Shown here: positions 16,848 through 26,310 of the stretch, piece after piece
Layout: each line of letters begins with the position of its first letter
Position numbering within the stretch: the stretch's first letter is position 1
NCBI RefSeq assembly: GCF_002917105.1
Contig: NZ_PQFZ01000006.1
Span: 186,001-250,000 of the forward strand
Reading direction: 5' to 3'
Length of the DNA stretch: 64,000 nt
Origin: Allobosea psychrotolerans
GTDB taxonomy: Bacteria > Pseudomonadota > Alphaproteobacteria > Rhizobiales > Beijerinckiaceae
Notes under the pieces: generated by a model
The model's input: only the letters and a program-made list of their open reading frames with translations
The model's database searches: none
What the model was told of the DNA's origin: nothing
Program-made: the position numbers and the translations under genes

Positions 16848-18029
16848 ATGGCTCCGATTCCGCGCCTGCGGGACTATGTCGGCCCTGCGGTGCTCTCTTA
16901 CGGCTTCCGCCCGTTCTTCCTCCTGGGCTCGATCTATGCCGGCCTGGCCATTCTGGCATGGCTGCCGATGCTCTATGGCGAGCTTGAAATCGCGACCCTC
17001 TTTTCCCCGCGCGACTGGCACATCCACGAGATGCTCTACGGCTTTCTTCCGGCCGTGGTGACGGGCTTCCTCCTGACCGCGATCCCCAACTGGACAGGGC
17101 GGTTGCCCCTGCTAGGCAAGCCGCTGCTGGTGCTCGTCGTCGCCTGGATTCTTGGCCGTGTCGCCGTGACCGGCTCGGCCTGGATCGGCTGGCTTCCCGC
17201 CGCCGCGATCGACCTGTCCTTCCTGCTCCTTGTCGCCGGAGCGGCCGGGCGCGAGATCGTCGTCGGACGAAACTGGCGCAACCTGAAGGTGCTGGTTGCG
17301 CTGGGCCTGCTGTTGGGCGGCAACGCGATCTTCCACCTGGAGGCTCATCTCTACGGCGCCTCCGATTATGGCGTCCGGCTCGGCATCGCTGCGACCATCC
17401 TGCTGGTGATGCTGGTCGGCGGCCGAATCGTGCCGAGCTTCACGCGCAACTGGCTGGCCCGGGAGAACCCCGGACGCTTGCCTGCATCCTTCGGGCGCTT
17501 CGATATCGCCGCGATGATCTGCGCCGGAGCGGCTCTCCTCGCCTGGATCGCGGTTCCGGAGGCGCGCGCGACGGGGGCTGCCCTGCTTGCGGCGGGCCTC
17601 CTCCAGGTCGTGCGGCTTGCGCGCTGGGCCGGATACCGGACCTGGCGGGACCCGCTGGTGCTCATCCTCCACGTCGCCTATGCGTTCGTGCCGCTGGGCT
17701 TCATGCTGCTCGGCCTGGCGGCGCTCGGCTTCGGATCGGCGACTGCGGGCATCCATGCCTGGACCGGTGGCGCCGTCGGCACCATGACGCTCGCAGTCAT
17801 GTCGCGGGCGAGCCTCGCGCACACCGGGCGGCCCCTTGCCGCGAGCCGCGCGGTCCAGGCCTTCTATGCCCTGGTCGTTCTTGCCGCGCTCGCCCGGATC
17901 TGCGCTTCGCTCCATCCCGCCTGGAGCCTGGGCCTTCTGAATGTCGCCGGCCTTGCCTGGGCGGGGGCATTTCTGGGCTTCGCGCTGGCCTATTGGCGCG
18001 TCCTGACCCAGCCCCGCCTGGGGCATTAG
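16848..18029 (+). CDS. nnrS: NnrS-family heme/copper membrane protein
   Basis: A 393-residue polytopic membrane protein of the NnrS family with about twelve hydrophobic segments. Family-typical blocks are LSYGFRPFFLLGSIYAGLAI at the N-terminus, DWHIHEMLYGFLPAVVTGFL with conserved His residues, and GGRIVPSFTRNWL. NnrS proteins help cells tolerate nitric oxide and often accompany denitrification regulators. The ATG at 16848 is preferred because AAGGAGG ends six bases upstream; a GTG directly before it is also in frame. The upstream Crp/Fnr regulator and TTG-N8-CAA box suggest nitrogen-oxide control. No nitrite or nitric oxide reductase gene is in the window. Confidence 0.93.
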   Translation: MAPIPRLRDYVGPAVLSYGFRPFFLLGSIYAGLAILAWLPMLYGELEIATLFSPRDWHIHEMLYGFLPAVVTGFLLTAIPNWTGRLPLLGKPLLVLVVAWILGRVAVTGSAWIGWLPAAAIDLSFLLLVAGAAGREIVVGRNWRNLKVLVALGLLLGGNAIFHLEAHLYGASDYGVRLGIAATILLVMLVGGRIVPSFTRNWLARENPGRLPASFGRFDIAAMICAGAALLAWIAVPEARATGAALLAAGLLQVVRLARWAGYRTWRDPLVLILHVAYAFVPLGFMLLGLAALGFGSATAGIHAWTGGAVGTMTLAVMSRASLAHTGRPLAASRAVQAFYALVVLAALARICASLHPAWSLGLLNVAGLAWAGAFLGFALAYWRVLTQPRLGH

Positions 18030-18049
18030 AGGCTGTCCCAGCGAAGGGG

Positions 18050-18105
18050 CCACAGGCTCGCGTGAAGAAAACGCGTTAAAGCAGAGAGCCAGAGCGTCCC
18101 GCAGT
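18050..18105 (-). repeat. Dispersed intergenic repeat, inverted degraded copy
   Basis: CTCGCGTGAAGAAAACGCGT followed by TAAAGCAGAGAGCCAGAGCG is the approximate reverse complement of part of the repeats at 585-650 and 40835-40896. It lies just after the nnrS stop. Confidence 0.45.
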
Positions 18106-18119
18106 TTGCGCTGGCGCAA
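18106..18119. promoter_or_regulatory. Fnr/NnrR-type box, fully symmetric
   Basis: TTGCGCTGGCGCAA is a symmetric TTGCGC-TG-GCGCAA, the best of three TTG-N8-CAA boxes in this cluster. It lies 131 bases before the DUF6455 gene start. Confidence 0.55.
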
Positions 18120-18249
18120 TGCGAAATGCGCGTTGCTCTGCATCATTGTCGCCGCAACCCAGGCCCCGGAGGCGTCGGCCTGTCACGGAACCGGGGTCGT
18201 GCCTGGCAGGGCCGTGTCGACCAAGGCACTCAATGCGAAGGATGCGAAC

Positions 18250-18540
18250 ATGCGGGGATGGTTGAGAGGTCGGGTCGCGCGGCGGGCGCGCCTGATGGAC
18301 GCGATGATGGCGCGTATCGGCGTCGATCCCGGGCTTGCCGCTCTCAGAGGCCGGGCCTTCGCTGCGGCCGGCCGCCGCTGCCTCTGGTGCGCCGCCTCGC
18401 AGCAATGCGAACGCTGGCTCGAGGAGACCCGCTCTGCGGCCCATGGCCCGTCATTCTGTCCGAACACGCCGTTCTTCGAGGACATCCGTTCCGTCCCCAG
18501 CGCGGCGACGCGTTCGGGTGCGGGGACAGTCCCGGGATAG
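18250..18540 (+). CDS. DUF6455-type small protein
   Basis: A 96-residue protein. It has a basic start (MRGWLRGRVARRARLMDAMM), a helical middle containing IGVDPGLAALRG, and a cysteine-containing RRCLWCAASQQCERWL segment, followed by FCPNTPFF near the end. This layout matches the short DUF6455 proteins that recur beside nnrS and other nitrogen-oxide genes in Hyphomicrobiales; their function is unknown. The four cysteines suggest a metal or redox site. The ATG at 18250 begins the family-like part; in-frame starts further upstream would add sequence of no recognisable character. It is convergent with the hydrolase gene. Confidence 0.7.
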   Translation: MRGWLRGRVARRARLMDAMMARIGVDPGLAALRGRAFAAAGRRCLWCAASQQCERWLEETRSAAHGPSFCPNTPFFEDIRSVPSAATRSGAGTVPG

Positions 18541-18562
18541 GCCTGCCCGCGACAGCAAAACC

Positions 18563-19435
18563 TCAGGCCACCGCCGAAGCCTCCGGCTTCAGCTCCTCGA
18601 CCGTCGGCATCCGGCCCTCGAACCACCAGGCTGCGGCGGCGCGCGACATCGCCGCCCCGTCATGGCCGATGCCGGGCACGGTGATCAGCGACCAGTTGCA
18701 GGCCAAGCCGCGCCGCGCCGCCTCAGCCTTGGCGAAGTCGAGGGCGAAATGCGCCCGCGCATAGCGCATCGGCCCCTGCGCCAGGGCCTCGGCCTGCGCC
18801 GGCAGGTTGGGATCGCTGGTGACGATGTCCTGGTCGCCGGCGAAGATCACCATCGGCCAGGCCAGCCAGCGCGCCAGCTCCGCCTCGCCGAGGCCAAGCC
18901 CGTCGAGTCCCTCCGGGAAGCGTCGCTCCAGCGTCGGCAGCGTGTACCAGCCCGAATTGGCGGCAAAGGCTGTCTCGAACGGCGTCTGCGTTTGCGTCGC
19001 CAGCAGGCGGTGGACGAACTGGCCGCCGGCGGAATGGCCGAACAGCCTGACCGTGTCGCGTTTGGTCACGCCGGCCCGGCGCAGCGCCGCCAGCACGCGG
19101 GCGGGCACGGCATAGAGCCAGTCCTCCTCGGCGGCGATCGCGCCGCCCTCGCCGACGACGAGACCGTTATTGTAGCCCTCCGCCCTCGGGAAATGGTCGT
19201 TGCCGAAGGTCGGGGCGACGATCAGCAGATTGTGCTTTTCGGCGGCCTCGATCCAGAAATCGCGATAGTCGTCGCCATTGCGCAGCATGCCATGCTGGAC
19301 GAAAACGACCTCGTCCTGCGGGCGATGGCGCGCCGGCCGGTAGAAGTTGATCTCCAACGGCCGCTGCGGGTGACGGGCGTCGATGAAGGGCAGGCTGCTG
19401 CGCCCCATCGGGGGATCGAGAACGAGCGTGGTCAT
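18563..19435 (-). CDS. Alpha/beta hydrolase
   Basis: A 290-residue alpha/beta hydrolase. The nucleophile elbow is GHSAGG near residue 138, the acid is probably the Asp in FAGDQD, and the catalytic His lies in PGIGHDGAAM near the C-terminus. The oxyanion region is FVQHGMLRNGDDY. No signal peptide is seen, so it should be cytoplasmic. It is the last gene of the peptide-type ABC operon and overlaps the preceding ATPase gene by four bases. It probably acts on the transported substrate, for example by opening an ester or amide; the substrate itself is unknown. A decayed copy of its last 36 codons lies at 13910-14020. Confidence 0.85.
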   Translation of the reverse strand: MTTLVLDPPMGRSSLPFIDARHPQRPLEINFYRPARHRPQDEVVFVQHGMLRNGDDYRDFWIEAAEKHNLLIVAPTFGNDHFPRAEGYNNGLVVGEGGAIAAEEDWLYAVPARVLAALRRAGVTKRDTVRLFGHSAGGQFVHRLLATQTQTPFETAFAANSGWYTLPTLERRFPEGLDGLGLGEAELARWLAWPMVIFAGDQDIVTSDPNLPAQAEALAQGPMRYARAHFALDFAKAEAARRGLACNWSLITVPGIGHDGAAMSRAAAAWWFEGRMPTVEELKPEASAVA

Positions 19436-20435
19436 GCGGCTTTCCCTGTCATGTGCAGGTGGCAGGCGGCGCTGCGGCCGGGCGCGATCTCGACGAGGTC
19501 CGGGCGGACCTCGCGGCAGACCGCCATGGCGTGCTCGCAGCGTGGGTGGAAGGGGCAGCCCGGCGGCGGGGCGAGCGGCGAGGGCAATTCGCCCTTCAGC
19601 GGCTGGAAGCTGCTCTTGCGCCGTGCCGCCGAGGGGATCGCCTTGATCAGCGCCGCGCTATAGGGATGCGCCGGCTCGGCGAAGATCGCGGTTGCGCTGC
19701 CGATCTCGACGATGCGGCCGAGATACATGATCGCGACGCGGTCGCTGATATGGCGGACCAGGCCGAGATCGTGGCTGACGAAAAGATAGGTCAGCCCGTG
19801 CCGCGCGCGCACATCCATGAACAGGTTGATCACCTGCGCCTGGATCGAGACGTCGAGTGCCGAGACCGGCTCGTCGCAGACCAGGAAATCGGGCTTCACC
19901 GCCAGCGCCCGGGCGATGCCGATGCGCTGGCGCTGGCCGCCGGAGAACTGGTGGGGGTAGCGCTCGCGATAGGCGAGATCGAGCCCGACTTCGGTGAGCG
20001 CCTGGTCGACCGCGCCATCGAGCTCGGCCTTCGGCACGAGCTTGTGGACCGCAAGCGCCTCGCCGACGATGCGGCTCACCCGCATCCGCGGATCGAGCGA
20101 GGCGTAGGGGTCCTGGAAGATCATCTGCACCTTGAGCAGATAATCGAGCCGCTCCTTGCCCTTCAGCGCCGCAGCCGAGCGGCCCTTATAGACCACCTCG
20201 CCCTCGCTCGGCGGCAGGATGCCGGTGGCGATGCGCGCCAGGGTCGACTTGCCGCAGCCGGATTCGCCGACAAGGCCGAGCACCTCGCCCTTCCCAATGC
20301 TGAGATCGACACCATCGACCGCCTTGAGGGTCGCGGGCGGCGCGTGCCGGCCGAGCCCGGTCAGGATGCGCTCGGCGAGATTGGCCTTGCCGCGGAAGTA
20401 TTTCCGGACGCCGCGCAGTTCGAACAGGGGCTCGC

Positions 20436-20439
<4 letters not shown>
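19432..20439 (-). CDS. Oligopeptide-type ABC transporter ATP-binding protein (DppF/OppF type)
   Basis: A 335-residue ATPase. Walker A is GESGCGKST, the ABC signature is FSGGQRQRIGIARAL, and Walker B is DFLVCDEPVSALD. The C-terminal extension with PSPLAPPPGCPFHPRCEHA is the cysteine-bearing oligopeptide-transporter domain typical of DppF/OppF. It drives import through the permease pair encoded upstream. Start and stop each overlap a neighbouring gene by four bases, so it sits inside a fully coupled operon. Confidence 0.93.
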
Positions 20440-21433
<994 letters not shown>

Positions 21434-21437
<4 letters not shown>

Positions 21438-22372
21438 GCGCGCACGTTGAAGCTGCGGCGCAGGCGGTCGCCGACGAGATTGAGCGACATGATCAAGAGC
21501 ACCAGCGCGATGCCGGGGAAGACGGCGATCCAGTATTCGCCGGAGAGCAGGAACTCGAAGCCATTGGCGATGAGCAGGCCGAGCGAGGGCTGAGTCACCG
21601 GCACGCCGACGCCGAGGAAGGACAGGGTCGCCTCCAGGGTGATCGCCGAGGCGATGCTGATGCTGGCGACGACGAGCACGGCGCCGACCGAGTTCGGCAG
21701 CAGATGCGCCAGCATGATGTGACGCGTCGGCAGGCCGAAATTGACCGCGGCCTCGATATACTCCTTGCGCCGCTCGACCAGCGCCGCCGCCCGCATCAGG
21801 CGGGCATATTGCGCCCATTGCACCAGCACGATGGCGAGGATGACCTTGTCGACGCCGCGGCCGATCGAGGCCAGCAGCACAAGCGCGACCAGGATCGAGG
21901 GAAAGCCGAGCATGAAATCGACGACGCGCATGATCACGGCATCGACCGCGCCGCCGAACTGCGCCGCAGTGAGCCCCGCGAGGATGCCGATCGAGAGCGC
22001 GCCGATCGTCGAGGCCAGCCCGACCAGCAGGCTGGTGCGCAGGCCGTAGAGGATGGCGCTGAACATGTCGCGGCCCTGGGCATCGCTGCCGAGCCAGTAG
22101 GTGAAGCCGGCCATGCCCTGCTCGCCCGGCGCCAATCGGTTGTCCATCACGCTGAGCGCGCCGAGATCATGCGGGTTCTGCGGCGCGATCACCGGCGCGA
22201 GCAAGGCGAGCGCCACCATGATGCCGAGCAGGATCACGGCGCCGCGCGTCGTCGGCCGGTTGCGCAGGCGGGCCAGCACCTTTTCGCGCAGGGGCGTATC
22301 GGCCTGCGCCGGGCCGGCGAGGCGGGGCAGGTCCCGGCGAGGCAAGTCCGGACGGGGCAAGTCGAGGCTCAT
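21434..22372 (-). CDS. Peptide-type ABC transporter permease (DppC type)
   Basis: A 312-residue permease. A proline/arginine-rich cytoplasmic N-terminus precedes the first membrane segment GAVILLGIMVALALLAPVIA. The DppC landmarks GSDAQGRDMFSAILYGLRTS and ILVALVLLASIGRG follow, with the EAA-like region KEYIEAAVNFGLPTRHIMLA. About six membrane segments are expected. It overlaps its neighbours by four bases on both sides and forms the channel with the DppB-type permease. Confidence 0.93.
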
Positions 22373-23346
22373 GCCTGCTCTCCCGCAAGCTTCACCCGCG
22401 GGTCGAGCGCGGCATAGAGCACGTCGACCAGGAAGTTGACGGTGACGAAGAGCAGCGTCGCCAGCAGCACATAGGCGACGACCACGGGCCGGTCGAGCTG
22501 GTAGACCGAATCGATCAGGAGCTTGCCCATGCCCGGCCAGGCGAAGACGGTCTCGGTGATGGTCGAGAAGGCGACGAGGCTGCCGAACTCGACGCCGACC
22601 ACGGTGACGACCGGGATCAGGATGTTGCGCAGCACATGCCGGTTGACGATGCGCCGGGGCCGCACGCCCTTGGCGCGGGCGTATTTCACATAGTCCTGCG
22701 TCATCGTCTCCGCGGTCCCGGCCGCAACCAGGCGCACGATCAGCGCGAGGTTCGGGATCGCCAGGTTGAGCGCGGGCAAGGCGATATGCTTCAGCCCGTC
22801 CAGCGTCAGCAGGCTGGTCTTGAGCCCGAGCAGCGAGGCCGTCTCGCCGCGCCCGGCCGTCGGCAGCCAGCCGAGCAGCACGGCGAAGAGCAGGATCAGC
22901 ATCATGCCCTTCCAGAAGCTCGGCAGGGAGAAGCCGAGCACGGTGCCGGCCATGACGATGCGGGCGCGCCGGCTGTCGGGGTTGAGGCCGACCATCAGCC
23001 CGAGCGGGATGCCGGCGGTCAGCGCCAGCGTCATCGCCAGCAGCACCAGCTCGAAGGTCGCCGGCAAGCGCGCCAGGATCAGTTGCAGCGCCGGCACGCC
23101 ATGGACGAAGGAGCTGCCGAGATCGCCCTTCACGGCGTTGCCCATGAAGGTGAGGTATTGCAGCCAGACCGGCAGATCGAGCCCGAGCCGGCGGATCAGC
23201 GCCTGGCGCTCGGCATCGCTGACCTGCGGCGAGACCAGGAGCTCGATCGGGTCGCCGATGCCGTAGACGGCGAAGAAGACCACGACCGAGACCGCGAGCA
23301 GCACGAGCACGCTCTGGATCAGCCGCTGCAGGACATAGGCGGTCAT
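22369..23346 (-). CDS. Peptide-type ABC transporter permease (DppB type)
   Basis: A 325-residue permease that starts with the family's typical MTAYVLQRLIQSVLVLLAVS membrane anchor. GDLGSSFVHGVPALQLI and the EAA-region YVKYARAKGVRPRRIVNRHV are DppB signatures. Near the C-terminus, VGVEFGSLVAFSTITETVFA is the conserved block found in this group. It lies 46 bases after the binding-protein gene and overlaps the DppC-type gene. Confidence 0.93.
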   Translation of the reverse strand: MTAYVLQRLIQSVLVLLAVSVVVFFAVYGIGDPIELLVSPQVSDAERQALIRRLGLDLPVWLQYLTFMGNAVKGDLGSSFVHGVPALQLILARLPATFELVLLAMTLALTAGIPLGLMVGLNPDSRRARIVMAGTVLGFSLPSFWKGMMLILLFAVLLGWLPTAGRGETASLLGLKTSLLTLDGLKHIALPALNLAIPNLALIVRLVAAGTAETMTQDYVKYARAKGVRPRRIVNRHVLRNILIPVVTVVGVEFGSLVAFSTITETVFAWPGMGKLLIDSVYQLDRPVVVAYVLLATLLFVTVNFLVDVLYAALDPRVKLAGEQA

Positions 23347-23392
23347 GCCGAACCTTGAAGAGTTGGAAACCTCGAGGAGAGGACCGCCGGCT

Positions 23393-25003
23393 TTATTTCG
23401 CCGGCTTCACCGACATGGCGAGCATGTACTGGTCGGCGCGGCCGGCGACCGCCAGTTCGGACTTGAAGGCCCAGATGCCGCTTTCGAAATGCAGCGGGAT
23501 GAAGGCGCCGTCGGCGAGGACGAGCGTCATCGCCCGCTGCAGCAGCTCAGCGCGCTTCTTATCGTCGAGCGTCGTGACCGCGGCGCGGATAACCTTGTCG
23601 AACTCCTCGTTCTTGTAGCCGCCATAATTCGAGCCGCCGAGCGTCTTGGCCTCGTTGGGGGTGGGCGGCCACTGGCGCAGGAAGGAGGCGGCCTCGCCGG
23701 TGCCCGAGCCCCAGCCGCCGAGCGCGACGCTGAATTCCTTCTTGGCGCGGCGCGGGAAATAGATCGCCCGCGTCATCGCGTCGACCTCGGTCTTGATGCC
23801 GATCTGGGTCAGGTATTGCGCCACCGCCTGGGTGATCTGGCTGTCATTGATGTAGCGGTCATTGGTCGAGGACAGCGTCAGCTGGAAGCCATTGGGGTAG
23901 CCGGCCTCGGCCAGCAGCTTCTTGGCCGCAGCCGGGTCATAGGCAAGCTTGGGCGGGTTCGCCAGCGTGCCGGACATGCCGGTCGGCAGGTACTGATAGG
24001 CCGGCTCGGCGGCGCCATCCATGATGCGCTTGACGATCGCGTCGCGGTCGATGGCAAGCGACATCGCCTTGCGGACGCGCACGTCCTTGAGCGGGTTCTT
24101 GCCGTCCGGCGCCTTGACGAAGGGGCTCTCGTCGCGGGCGACGTCGAGCTGGAAATAGATCACCCGGGTCGAGGGCGTGATGACATGGCCGAAGCGCTTG
24201 TCGCCCTTGAGCCGGGCAAGGTCGCGCGCGGCGGGGTTCTCGATCACGTCGTAATCGCCGGCGAGCAGGCCGGCCAGGCGCGGGCCGGCATTGGTCACCG
24301 GCAGGAAGCGCACATTGGCCCAGGGCTCGGCAGGGCCCCAATAGCTCGGGTTGCGCTCCAGCTCGATCGCCGAGCCGCGCACATAGCTCTTCAGCTTGTA
24401 GGGCCCGGTGCCGATCGCGGCCGTGCCGTCGTTGAAATTATTGACCGTCGGCCAGGGCCCGGTGACGCCGCAATTCTTGGCGACGTCGTAGCTGATCGGG
24501 CCATGCTCGACGATGGAGGCGGTGAGGATCGGCAGGCCCGAGAGCAGGGTCGGCAGCAGCGGCTCGGGCTCGGTCGTGTTGATGACCAGCGTATGCGCAT
24601 CCGGTGTCTCGACCGAGGCGAAATTGCCGGTGATGTCGGCGAAGGAACCGGAGACCTTGGTCTCGTTCTTCAGCGTGCGGCAGAAGGTGAAGACCACATC
24701 CTCGGCGGTGAAGGGCTTGCCGTTGGTGAAGGTCACGCCCTGGCGCAGCTTGAAGGTCCAGCGATTCTTGCCGTCATTCTCCCAGGAGGCGGCGAGGCCG
24801 GGCTTGAGCGCCTGCTTCTCATCCTGCAGCACGAGCCCGTCGAAGATATGCATCGCGAGCGCGTTGTTGGGGGTGAGGTCGTGATAATGCGGGTCGACGG
24901 CGGTCGGCTCGGAGGCGAGCGCGATGCGCAGCGTCTGCGCCATGGCCGGCGCGCTGAGCAAGCTGGCGCCGAGCAGGATGGTGATGAGCGCAGGCTGACG
25001 CAT
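23393..25003 (-). CDS. Peptide-type ABC transporter substrate-binding protein, family 5
   Basis: A 536-residue periplasmic binding protein. A Sec signal peptide MRQPALITILLGASLLSAPA ends at AMAQ. The mature protein begins TLRIALASEPTAVDPHYHDL, and the family-5 block WTFKLRQGVTFTNGKPFTAE follows. The start at 25003 places the signal peptide correctly; the open frame upstream to 25147 overlaps the divergent regulator and is ignored. It is the first gene of a complete five-component transporter operon that ends in a hydrolase. Peptides, glycosides or other amphipathic compounds are possible ligands; sequence does not decide. Confidence 0.92.
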   Translation of the reverse strand: MRQPALITILLGASLLSAPAMAQTLRIALASEPTAVDPHYHDLTPNNALAMHIFDGLVLQDEKQALKPGLAASWENDGKNRWTFKLRQGVTFTNGKPFTAEDVVFTFCRTLKNETKVSGSFADITGNFASVETPDAHTLVINTTEPEPLLPTLLSGLPILTASIVEHGPISYDVAKNCGVTGPWPTVNNFNDGTAAIGTGPYKLKSYVRGSAIELERNPSYWGPAEPWANVRFLPVTNAGPRLAGLLAGDYDVIENPAARDLARLKGDKRFGHVITPSTRVIYFQLDVARDESPFVKAPDGKNPLKDVRVRKAMSLAIDRDAIVKRIMDGAAEPAYQYLPTGMSGTLANPPKLAYDPAAAKKLLAEAGYPNGFQLTLSSTNDRYINDSQITQAVAQYLTQIGIKTEVDAMTRAIYFPRRAKKEFSVALGGWGSGTGEAASFLRQWPPTPNEAKTLGGSNYGGYKNEEFDKVIRAAVTTLDDKKRAELLQRAMTLVLADGAFIPLHFESGIWAFKSELAVAGRADQYMLAMSVKPAK

Positions 25004-25048
25004 TGTCTGGTCTCCGTTCCCGTAGCTGGTCGTTGCTTTGACAGCTTT

Positions 25049-25076
25049 ATTTTCACGAGTTACGAAACATGAAAAT
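25049..25076. promoter_or_regulatory. Inverted repeat, candidate RpiR operator
   Basis: ATTTTCA (25049-25055) and TGAAAAT (25070-25076) flank CGAGTTACGAAACA, which itself contains GTT-ACGA-AAC. The site is centred in the 100-base gap between the divergent transporter and RpiR genes. Confidence 0.5.
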
Positions 25077-25103
25077 GATCCGACGTCAATCAGTGGAAAT
25101 GCC

Positions 25104-25976
25104 ATGTCACGCGCCCTGAAGCCGACGACGGATCTCGCCAACCGCATCGCCCAGATCTACCCCTCGCTCAGCGAGGGTCATCGCAAGGCGGCCGATTTCG
25201 TGCTGCAGAGCCCGCTCGATTCCGCAACCGTCACCATCGAGGGGCTGGCCGAGAAGAGCGGCACCTCGACCGCGACCGTGACCCGCTTCGTCCGGGCCCT
25301 GGGCTATCGCAATTACGGCGATTTCCGCGCCGCCCTGTCGGCGGCGCTCAAGGTCGCGATGGCGCCGGTGGAAGGCCTCGCCGATGCCCGCGCCACGGCG
25401 GGCTCGGTCTTTGCCACCATGGCGACGACCCTGAAGCGCGAGGCCGCCAATCTCGACGAGGCGATCGCGACGCTGGAGGAAGCGACGGTCAACCGCGCCA
25501 TCGCCCTGCTCTTGAAGGCGCGCCGCCTCTTCATCGTCGGCTCCGGCGCGAGCTATTATGTCGGCGCCTTCCTGGAGGACGGGCTGGCGCTCTATCTCGA
25601 CGCCGACGTCGTCTTCGCCTCCTCGCGCGGCGGGCCCGAACGCGCCGTCCGCCACATGCTCTCGGCCGGGCCCGACGACGTCGTCATCGCGATCTCGCTG
25701 CCGCGCTATTCGCGCAACACGCTCGAGCTCGCCCGATTCGCCAAGAAGCGCGGCGCCGTCCTGATCGCTTTGACCGACGGACCGTCATCGCCCTTGGTGC
25801 CGCTGGCCGACATGACCTTCTTCGCCCCGGCCCGCAACAGCTTCCTGCCGAACTCGCCGACCGCCGCCTTCGCCGTCGCCGACGCGCTGATCACCACGCT
25901 CGCCCGCGAGCGCCCGGATGCGGTCGAGGCGCTGAAGGGACTGAGCGAGAGCCTGCTTTGGACGTTTCATTATTAG
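25104..25976 (+). CDS. MurR/RpiR-family transcriptional regulator
   Basis: A 290-residue regulator. The N-terminal HTH_6 domain covers residues 1-80, with VTIEGLAEKSGTSTATVTRF as its recognition region. The SIS sugar-isomerase-like domain follows, with FIVGSGASYYVGAFLEDG and DVVIAISLPRYSRNTLELA as phosphosugar-binding loops. I chose the ATG at 25104 (MSRALKPTTDLANRI); an earlier in-frame start at 25038 would run through the candidate operator. It is divergent from the ABC/hydrolase operon and probably controls it. The SIS domain suggests a phosphorylated sugar as effector, which hints that the imported compound may be sugar-linked. Confidence 0.92.
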   Translation: MSRALKPTTDLANRIAQIYPSLSEGHRKAADFVLQSPLDSATVTIEGLAEKSGTSTATVTRFVRALGYRNYGDFRAALSAALKVAMAPVEGLADARATAGSVFATMATTLKREAANLDEAIATLEEATVNRAIALLLKARRLFIVGSGASYYVGAFLEDGLALYLDADVVFASSRGGPERAVRHMLSAGPDDVVIAISLPRYSRNTLELARFAKKRGAVLIALTDGPSSPLVPLADMTFFAPARNSFLPNSPTAAFAVADALITTLARERPDAVEALKGLSESLLWTFHY

Positions 25977-26070
25977 GCGGAATGGCTGGTTTTGAGGGGC
26001 CGGCATGCGGGTTTCTTTGCGGCGCCGGTCCTACCGCTTGGGGCGGCGGCTTTTCGAGCTCTAAAAAGTC

Positions 26071-26244
26071 GTGCTCGCAGCGCTGATTTGGGCGCGCAAG
26101 GATGCTGGCGTCACGGGGGCGCAGTTGGCAGCGCGCATCGGGGTAGCGGCAGTGTTAGTGTCGAAATATGAGACCAAGGAGCGGCGGCTCGATGTGGCGG
26201 AGCACATCGCGATCGCGTGGGCCATTGAGGCGGAGCCTGCATAA
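26071..26244 (+). pseudogene. Short XRE/Cro-type HTH fragment
   Basis: A 57-codon frame from a GTG at 26071 reads ALIWARKDAGVTGAQLAARI followed by VSKYETKERRLDVAEHIAIA. This is a nearly complete XRE helix-turn-helix of the short ERRLDV type common in Hyphomicrobiales. A stop codon lies three codons upstream, no ribosome-binding site or ATG is seen, and the usual first helix is missing, so it is probably a 5'-truncated remnant. It sits at the left border of the restriction island. Confidence 0.55.
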
Positions 26245-26310
26245 ACTCTTGCGAAACGCAGAAAATGCTTGCTGAAGAAAAGCGGGAGTGTGGATGATCG
26301 AGCCCACAGG

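Noticed and set aside
18126..18764. 212-codon plus-strand frame across DUF6455 and the hydrolase end
   Set aside because: Overlaps the better-supported 96-residue gene in another frame and runs antisense into the hydrolase gene.
23345..25072. 575-codon plus-strand frame opposite the binding-protein gene
   Set aside because: Antisense shadow with highly biased composition; the minus-strand protein has signal peptide and family motifs.
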